Assembly: GCA_942486035.1 (NCBI GenBank)
Contig: CALNXK010000025.1
Location: 1,408,501-1,472,500, forward strand
Length of the DNA: 64,000 nt
Reading direction: 5' to 3'
Origin: Porites lobata
Lineage: Eukaryota > Cnidaria > Anthozoa > Scleractinia > Poritidae
Position numbers and translations under genes: made by a program. A model generated the notes under the pieces. The model was given only the letters and a program-made list of their open reading frames with translations, did not search any database and was not told where the DNA came from. Position 1 is the first letter of the stretch. Every line of letters begins with the position of its first letter. Shown here one piece after another: positions 58,213 to 64,000 of the stretch.

Positions 58213-59335
58213 AAGCTATACTTTTACAATTTGTACATTTTTTTTGTCTTTTTAGTTTTAAGATCATTTTTCCCGTTATTCTCACTGCTGATCCTTTAAA
58301 GCTTCGCGAGAACTTTGCGATAACGTATTTCTAGTTATATATTACTATTACAAAAAAGGTTGGAAAACTTCATTAAAAAGCCACATACTTAGATCTTGGT
58401 AACCACACCAACTCTGCCTACCTGTCGGTACTTAAGGGATGCGGAGCCGTACGTCACCAGTGCACCGCCAACTACCATATTATGAACGCTAGAGATCAAT
58501 GGTGGTCAAAGGCTTTGGCCTGCCAATCAGTCAGGGTTAATGAATGTTGTACGTTACCCAATTGATGTTAACAAAAACTAGAAAAGGAGTCAGAAGTAAG
58601 GCTAATCAAGGCAAAACGAGTCTCTGTCGGGAATTAGAACACTCAATATAGCTTGAAACCAAAAGTTCAGCTATTTTGGGTGTTCTTCATCCAAGCAGAA
58701 AGGAATTTGCCTTCTCTTTTGCATGTGCCTAGCGTAGCTGATTGCCACATACTGAATGTCAGCCTTAAGGAGACTGCCTGTTCACATCTTCCAAGCATCA
58801 AAAATCTGAAAACAATTCGGAGGCGCAAAAAAGTTAAAATTTTTCAACAGAAGACACGGAGATAAACGCCAAACCAGAGTTTGCATAGTTAGTATGATCC
58901 AAATTAACTGCTTACCCGCAAAACCGGTCAAACTGGTGAGGCAGTCAAAGTCTCTGAATTATTAACTGTTCTTCTTGGATTAGTTGAAATGGTCAAGTCA
59001 AACTTTAGGGAATATTAGTGAACTTACGCAACAGGATCGGAGAGGAAAGAAGAAGGCAAACCTTGTGTGATAAACGTGACAAAAATTTTGTCACAAACCT
59101 CATCTTACTTAAACAGATCTTTTTGTAAAAGACCAAAAAACATTGACATTTAGTGAAGATCACAACAGAACATGCCCTGTCACGTTTGTCACACAACCGT
59201 TTTGCAGTGCTCCCCTTTCTACCGTCCAGTTGCGTAAACTCACTATTAGCAACTGATTCAGAACTTATTCAGAAATGATCGTGCACTTGAGCTGGGTGAT
59301 TTTCTAGTCAGTGACACAGGCGACTCGAAAGAAAA

Positions 59336-59424
59336 ACCCCGAGTGCTCCCAATAGTGGGGGAACCTATGACTTTCTGGCGACTAGTTCAGATGCTCTACT
59401 ATACCACTAAGCCACAGGAGACTC
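59336..59424 (-). repeat. tRNA-derived SINE head
   Basis: On the minus strand CTCCTGTGGCTTAGTGGTAT gives an A box and GTCATAGGTTCCCCCACTAT a weakened B box, with AGTCGCCAGAAAG between. This is a second SINE type, different from 52262-52495. Confidence 0.6.
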
Positions 59425-59714
59425 GTGGGTGTCCTCTTTCTCACGTATTCACAAGGCTCAAAATTCAGTATCACATCTTCATGATCGTGCACTTGTTTAG
59501 TGCGGGTCAGGTAATATTGACAACATGAGGGTCTAAAAATTACCGTAAAAAACCGGTGGAATAAAACTACGGCAAAATTTCAACACTGCCCCCAATTTGT
59601 TATTTTAATTCAGGCAAAAAAGTCCTAGAATAGCTTGGCCAAACTTAGGGGGGAAATATCACTTCCATCACAGGGAACAAGGTTTTATTCAGGTTTCTGA
59701 GGCTCAGTTCATAA

Positions 59715-59890
59715 GTCATGCTTCTGGCGTGCCGAACTTAATTCTTGATAAAAGCACGGCAGAAGTACCGTCTGAACCAAAGTTTTGAATTTGGTTCGGC
59801 AGGTAATTAAGTTCGACAAGGTCTGCCGTGCTACACGACTCTGACACGGTAGTGATTCAAATTTCGTGCTTCTGCCGTGTCAGATTTAAT
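59715..59890. repeat. CACGGCAGAAG / GTCGAACTTAAT repeat
   Basis: GCACGGCAGAAG or its reverse complement appears three times, with GCCGAACTTAAT and ATTAAGTTCGAC. CTACACGACTCTGACACGG and TAGTGATTCAAA are inverted relative to the left arm of the element at 12598-14245. It is a short member of the same family. Confidence 0.65.
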
Positions 59891-62800
59891 CAATAAATTT
59901 CGGAATTCCGAAATATGTATTTTTTTTGAATTTCTTTTACAGCTGAACTTGTACTACGTTAAAAATATAAAAAGTTCCTCCTTGGCACACTGGCGGGCCT
60001 GAGCCCGCAAAATTAAGCTCAGCTGAAAATCACAATTTAAGCAGGAAAAGAACCGTGATCGTGTGAAGCTTGCCTTTGGGTTGGCGACATCTATGTGAAA
60101 TAGCCCTGGGGTTTTCCTTTTCAAAGTCTAGTAGCTGGTTTTAAAGTTATCAGCGGATTTTACTTGGAAACGACAGTTCGCAGGTTCATCTGGGAACACA
60201 GTTATTGAAAGCTATGTAGTATAAGAGAAATCACAGTTGCCATAGAAACTTACCGCTTTAACTGATGTTTTTGTTGCGCTAAAATTGAGGGCAAAGGTTA
60301 AAAAAGGATTTAAAATACGTGTTGTTAAATTTCGTTTTTTTGTAAATATATCTTTACCTTTTTCTTTTCAAGTGTGGACTGGGGCCAAACTGGGGTTTCA
60401 GGCAAGATTCACTAATTTGCAGTTTCTGAGGGGTTCAAATTAGCTCTTTTATGTATCTCTCGTTTAAACGTTAGAAGTCTTTCGTCAGATCTACCCTACT
60501 ATTCTTTCCTGCCCAAATTTTCAAACGTAACTATTTGACAATAATTCTATGTAATTGTTATCAATACCACTTCCTATAATATAAAATTACAAAGCATAAT
60601 TTGCTGAACAAACAGGAGCATTTGCTTTTATCGAACGCCACATTTTTTATCACCGCTGCCTCAAACCAAACAAATGGAAATTTGCCGGTAGCTGTAAAGT
60701 TAAACTACTTTAAAATGTTGACGGTTCCATTTGAATGTAAAATGAAGCTTCCTTTCAGATTTGGGTGAGCCTTTCAAGACAAAAACAAATTCAGACTTAC
60801 AAGGGAAAATTCAAAAACGAAAAAAAAAAATATTCATTCGCTGAATTGAAAAATAACGAAATACAACACTTGGAAAATACATCTGTCAATGTAAAAACTG
60901 CTTTCCAAAAATGAAAGACTACTTTGTAAGATTTGAATTTTTTAAGTCTCTTTTGACGTATATGTAGAAATATAAAGAGAATCGTTTATGAGAAATAAAA
61001 GACTGAACTTGCCTCTGCCTCTCCTCCTGCTCTTTGTGGGTGACTCAGGTAAAAAAAGGTAAAAAAAAGACAGATTCTCTTCCCAAAACACTAAGCACCT
61101 TGTAGCAGCCTTTCTCTGTAATGCCTGTATACGCAAAAAGCAAGTTGCTTTCAACGTTGAAATTCGGCCAATTACAAATAAGCAAACACCACTCAAATAC
61201 TTAAAGCTGGTCGGCTTGTATATCAATGGATTAAACCTCGGCTATTAAACAACAATTAGCCAGAAACCTTGAAAAAGAAGGCTGAAACGCTTAGATAAAT
61301 TACGTGTCATTTTAGTGTTTTCGAAACTAATGTTTTCAAAAGCACTGCATGGGACTTAAGAAAATTCTCCACTAGTGTGCGGATCATGTCTGCTAGCCCA
61401 TATCATCTCAACGCACGAAAGTAGTTTAATGGAGTGTTTTTGAAAATCAAATGGACCTTTTATTCCTGTGTATACAATGATAGTGCTTTACGCTTTTAGC
61501 ACTTTCAAGTTAGCAAACAAAAGAGTATGATGTCCATTTAACATTACACGCTTTTTAAGCTTTCTCACGAATTTTCATTTTAGAGCCCCGCTTTCTTCCA
61601 TTAGCTCCCTTCGCGCTTAATGCATCTCTCGGGAAAATGTTCGCCACTTTTATTTTGAAGTGTCAAGCTTTTAACGTGGAAGTGCTTTTGTTTGATCCCA
61701 CTGAAAGAAAAGGTAAAACACAGTCTTAAAAGCACATTAGAGCACAGGAAAGAAAAGGCCTCCAAGCCAAGACTGAGTTTAATAGAGTTTAATGAAGGAA
61801 AGCGGTAAAAAGGCCGGGTATATAACATTGAACAAAATCCGGCGTATTGAAATTATTTATGATAAATGGCTTGTTCCTCTTGAGACTTGAGAGACTAGTA
61901 TCTTCGATTCCACCATGTTCATTGTCGTTGGGTTCAGAAAAAGAATAGATTAAAACTTTACGTCGAATCGGCATCTGTCTGAAAAAGTTTCCTCTCATAC
62001 ACAAAAATGTGGATATTCAAAGTTGACAGAAGCGTAGAAAAACAGTTAACATGAAGTTATTTATATCACGACCTTGGAATAAAGCTGAAATAAATGACGT
62101 GCTGTGATGGAAATATGTTTAAGAAAAAAAAAATATAATATGGCCATTACAATAACTTCAAAATAGTACAGAAGTCCAGAAAAGATTTCGATTTTAATAT
62201 CACGTACTTAAACATAATCGAGGATCCGTCAGAGTCACATATGAGAATAACATTCGAATTAAAATACTTCAATTTACTTTTCAATTTTATACTATCACGG
62301 AAAATAAAGGCTGATTTAGAAATTACCAACTTGTTTGTATGAGGATTTGCTTACGGCAACTCTACAACAATACGAATCACATCGTTTAACAAAAAAATAA
62401 TGTATAATACCGAGAACGGTATGTCAGAGGCAGGTTTTGATATACTGCCACGATTCACGACGTGGACATATTGTAAGCAAAAAAAAGGCGATACAAGCAT
62501 AACTTTTCAACTAAGGGCGCGACACAAAACAGCTGAACACTTGAGGAAAAACAAACCAAAAGCCTTAAACAAAAGCCTTACCTCAAGGTTAGATAAAAAA
62601 GGAAGACAGCGACTTCCTCGGATGACAGAGCGAAATAAAGCAAGTGCTAGGTTATTCAAAAGAGAAAAAAATAAAAGGTAGACAACGACTTTTTCGGATG
62701 ATACAACAAAAATAGTAAGTGCATGTTACCGGCAAAATGTAAGAAGTCTAGGAGACTTGTTTTGTGCAACTGCAGTAATTTTTTTTAAATAGCGATACCT

Positions 62801-62942
62801 TTACCACAAGTTCTTTATCACACCATTACCCTTGATGCAAATTTATCTGCATCTACTAAGTGACACTTGGTGAAGCGATGCAGTGTGAACCATACTGTCT
62901 TCTGGGAGAGTCGTTTCCAAACAAATGTCTCAAACTACTTAA

Positions 62943-63179
62943 AGGTACGGAAAAACGGTTAAGAAAAAACCTGCAAGTTGATTTGCAATATTGCTGTAAA
63001 ACGAGTTGAAAAGCGACGTTGCGCGCTTCACCACTCACATAAAACCTGTTTGGCAACAAATCAGGTTGTTAAAAGGTTTGAACATGGGTGGTAAAACGCG
63101 CAACATCGCTATTTAACTCGTTTTGCCTCAATGCTACCGAAACAAGTTGCACGTTATTTGTTGCCCGTTTTTCCGTACT
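62943..63179. mobile_element. 237-bp MITE with TTAA target duplication
   Basis: The ends AGGTACGGAAAAACGG and CCCGTTTTTCCGTACT are inverted and flanked exactly by TTAA (62939-62942 and 63180-63183), the piggyBac/Kolobok-type target. Inner blocks AAAACGAGTTGAAAAGCGAC and ATAGCGATGTTGCGCGTTTT-type sequence are mirrored as well. Different family from 19689-19999. Confidence 0.88.
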
Positions 63180-63251
63180 TTAAGCTGATAACAAAGCACT
63201 TATTCACACTCATGTACGATTCATTATCCCGTGTGATGACATATTAGCCAG

Positions 63252-63258
63252 TATATAA
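63252..63258 (+). promoter_or_regulatory. TATA-like box ahead of a candidate first exon
   Basis: TATATAA lies 43 nt before the ATG at 63301, with AGTTGTTCAGTTCGCAGACTG about 25-45 nt downstream of it, the position expected for a transcription start. The promoter call is inference only. Confidence 0.4.
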
Positions 63259-63300
63259 ACCTGAGTAATATATGCAGAGTTGTTCAGTTCGCAGACTGTC

Positions 63301-63540
63301 ATGAGTGCGGATCAGGAGAATTCTTCTCCAGCACAGCCTGGTTCCGTTTCGTCGGCAGAGTTGCAGCAGGCCGTGCTGCCTCTGCAACCACAAGCTGGTC
63401 AACAACCGCCGCCACAAGCTCCTGGCCAGGAAATTCAATCGGGTGCGTCTGGAAATGTTGCCGGTTCGGAAACAACTAATGCGGTTGAACCTTCACCGGC
63501 GAAAAATGTCTACGCATGCTCTGCAAAAAATGACACGTGA
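63301..63540 (+). CDS. Candidate Gln/Pro-rich first exon, unresolved
   Basis: From ATG at 63301 the frame reads MSADQENSSPAQPGS, then Q/P/A-rich sequence (LPLQPQAGQQPPPQAPGQ) to EPSPAKNVYACSAKNDT and a stop at 63540. A second, overlapping frame stays open from 63305 to 63667 and ends in more protein-like sequence (EMKEAMADFFRSDSVAIS). The two would join by a one-base shift near the A-run at about 63505, so this could be a broken gene, or an assembly error in a homopolymer. A TATA-like box precedes it. No family was recognised. Confidence 0.35.
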   Translation: MSADQENSSPAQPGSVSSAELQQAVLPLQPQAGQQPPPQAPGQEIQSGASGNVAGSETTNAVEPSPAKNVYACSAKNDT

Positions 63541-63667
63541 TCTATTTCGGGCAATGTCATTGCCTCCGAGGCAAAAATGCCCACGAAATGTTGTTGAGAT
63601 GAAAGAAGCGATGGCAGATTTTTTTCGCAGTGACAGCGTTGCAATTTCTTGCCACTGTAAGAGATAA

Positions 63668-64000
63668 AAAATTATTTTGGTAGAAGTTTTGACGGAAGTG
63701 TGTTCTCTAGAGAATATAGCGTCCTGGAACTGGCGAAAAATCGCATTGGCATGGTCTGATTTAGTATTGTTGACGTTGAGATTGCCGGTTTGCATGTGGA
63801 AGACATGCCGAAAAAGTAGGTAATTTTTACTCTCTTTGTTTACTGCATGTTCCGTGCAACTCGGTACATAAAGAAATTATAAAGTAGTGCAGGAAAAATT
63901 ATTGGGCTTTGTTTTGGTATATAAATAAGCTTGTACCGCGATGCACGGAAGCGACAGTTTTGTTAAATGTGTCAAAATTCGACTTTGATTGTGAATCTAA
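63668..64000. other. Right edge, nothing recognised
   Basis: AT-rich sequence with no motif or splice-supported exon. If 63301 is a first exon, this would be its intron or 3' flank. Confidence 0.4.

Larger units (their letters stand above)
56419..62942. other. Gene-poor stretch with SINE heads and repeats
   Basis: No gene with splice support was found. It holds three tRNA-like SINE heads, one CACGGCAGAAG repeat (59715-59890) and one possible coding exon on the minus strand (57488-57700). From 60000 to 62900 the DNA is AT-rich with short open frames lacking motifs. Confidence 0.5.

Overview
This is eukaryotic, animal nuclear DNA. It is AT-rich and its genes are broken by many introns with GT..AG ends. 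Intergenic and intronic DNA is packed with short inverted-repeat transposons, tRNA-derived SINEs and dead LINE pieces. The mix of secreted CUB and SEA proteins, a Crypton-type recombinase relic and this MITE/SINE population fits an anthozoan cnidarian, most likely a stony coral or sea anemone. That placement rests on family knowledge and was not tested by any search.

Layout. 1-1.2 kb: the last exon of a CUB-domain protein (+). 1.2-11.9 kb: no gene; a Tigger-like non-autonomous element, hairpin repeats, and a 1.7 kb inverted-repeat element holding two LINE fragments. 11.9-25.9 kb: two complete paralogous monocarboxylate-transporter-like (SLC16-type) genes in tail-to-tail orientation, each with four coding exons and the same intron phases. 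25.9-31.8 kb: no recognised gene, scattered repeats. 31.8-36.05 kb: a 4.2 kb tandem array of about 33 copies of a 113-134 bp unit with higher-order structure. 36-39.4 kb: nothing recognised. 39.4-53.9 kb: a 20-exon gene (+) whose exons join in frame into a 787-residue secreted protein with three SEA-like modules, an Asn-glycosylation-rich linker and a four-cysteine C-terminal domain; a decayed Crypton-type tyrosine recombinase lies in one intron. 53.9-64 kb: repeats, several SINE heads, two unresolved open frames and a TTAA-flanked MITE.

The genes do not form an operon. The two transporters are a local inverted duplication. The SEA gene has been built by repeated duplication of a three-exon module, each with an identical 59-nt middle exon. 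The most unusual items are the triple-SEA gene, the hairpin-rich higher-order tandem array, and an opposite-orientation MITE pair in introns of the SEA gene that could pair in the pre-mRNA.

Exon boundaries were placed by eye from splice signals and frame continuity. No transcript data or database search was available.
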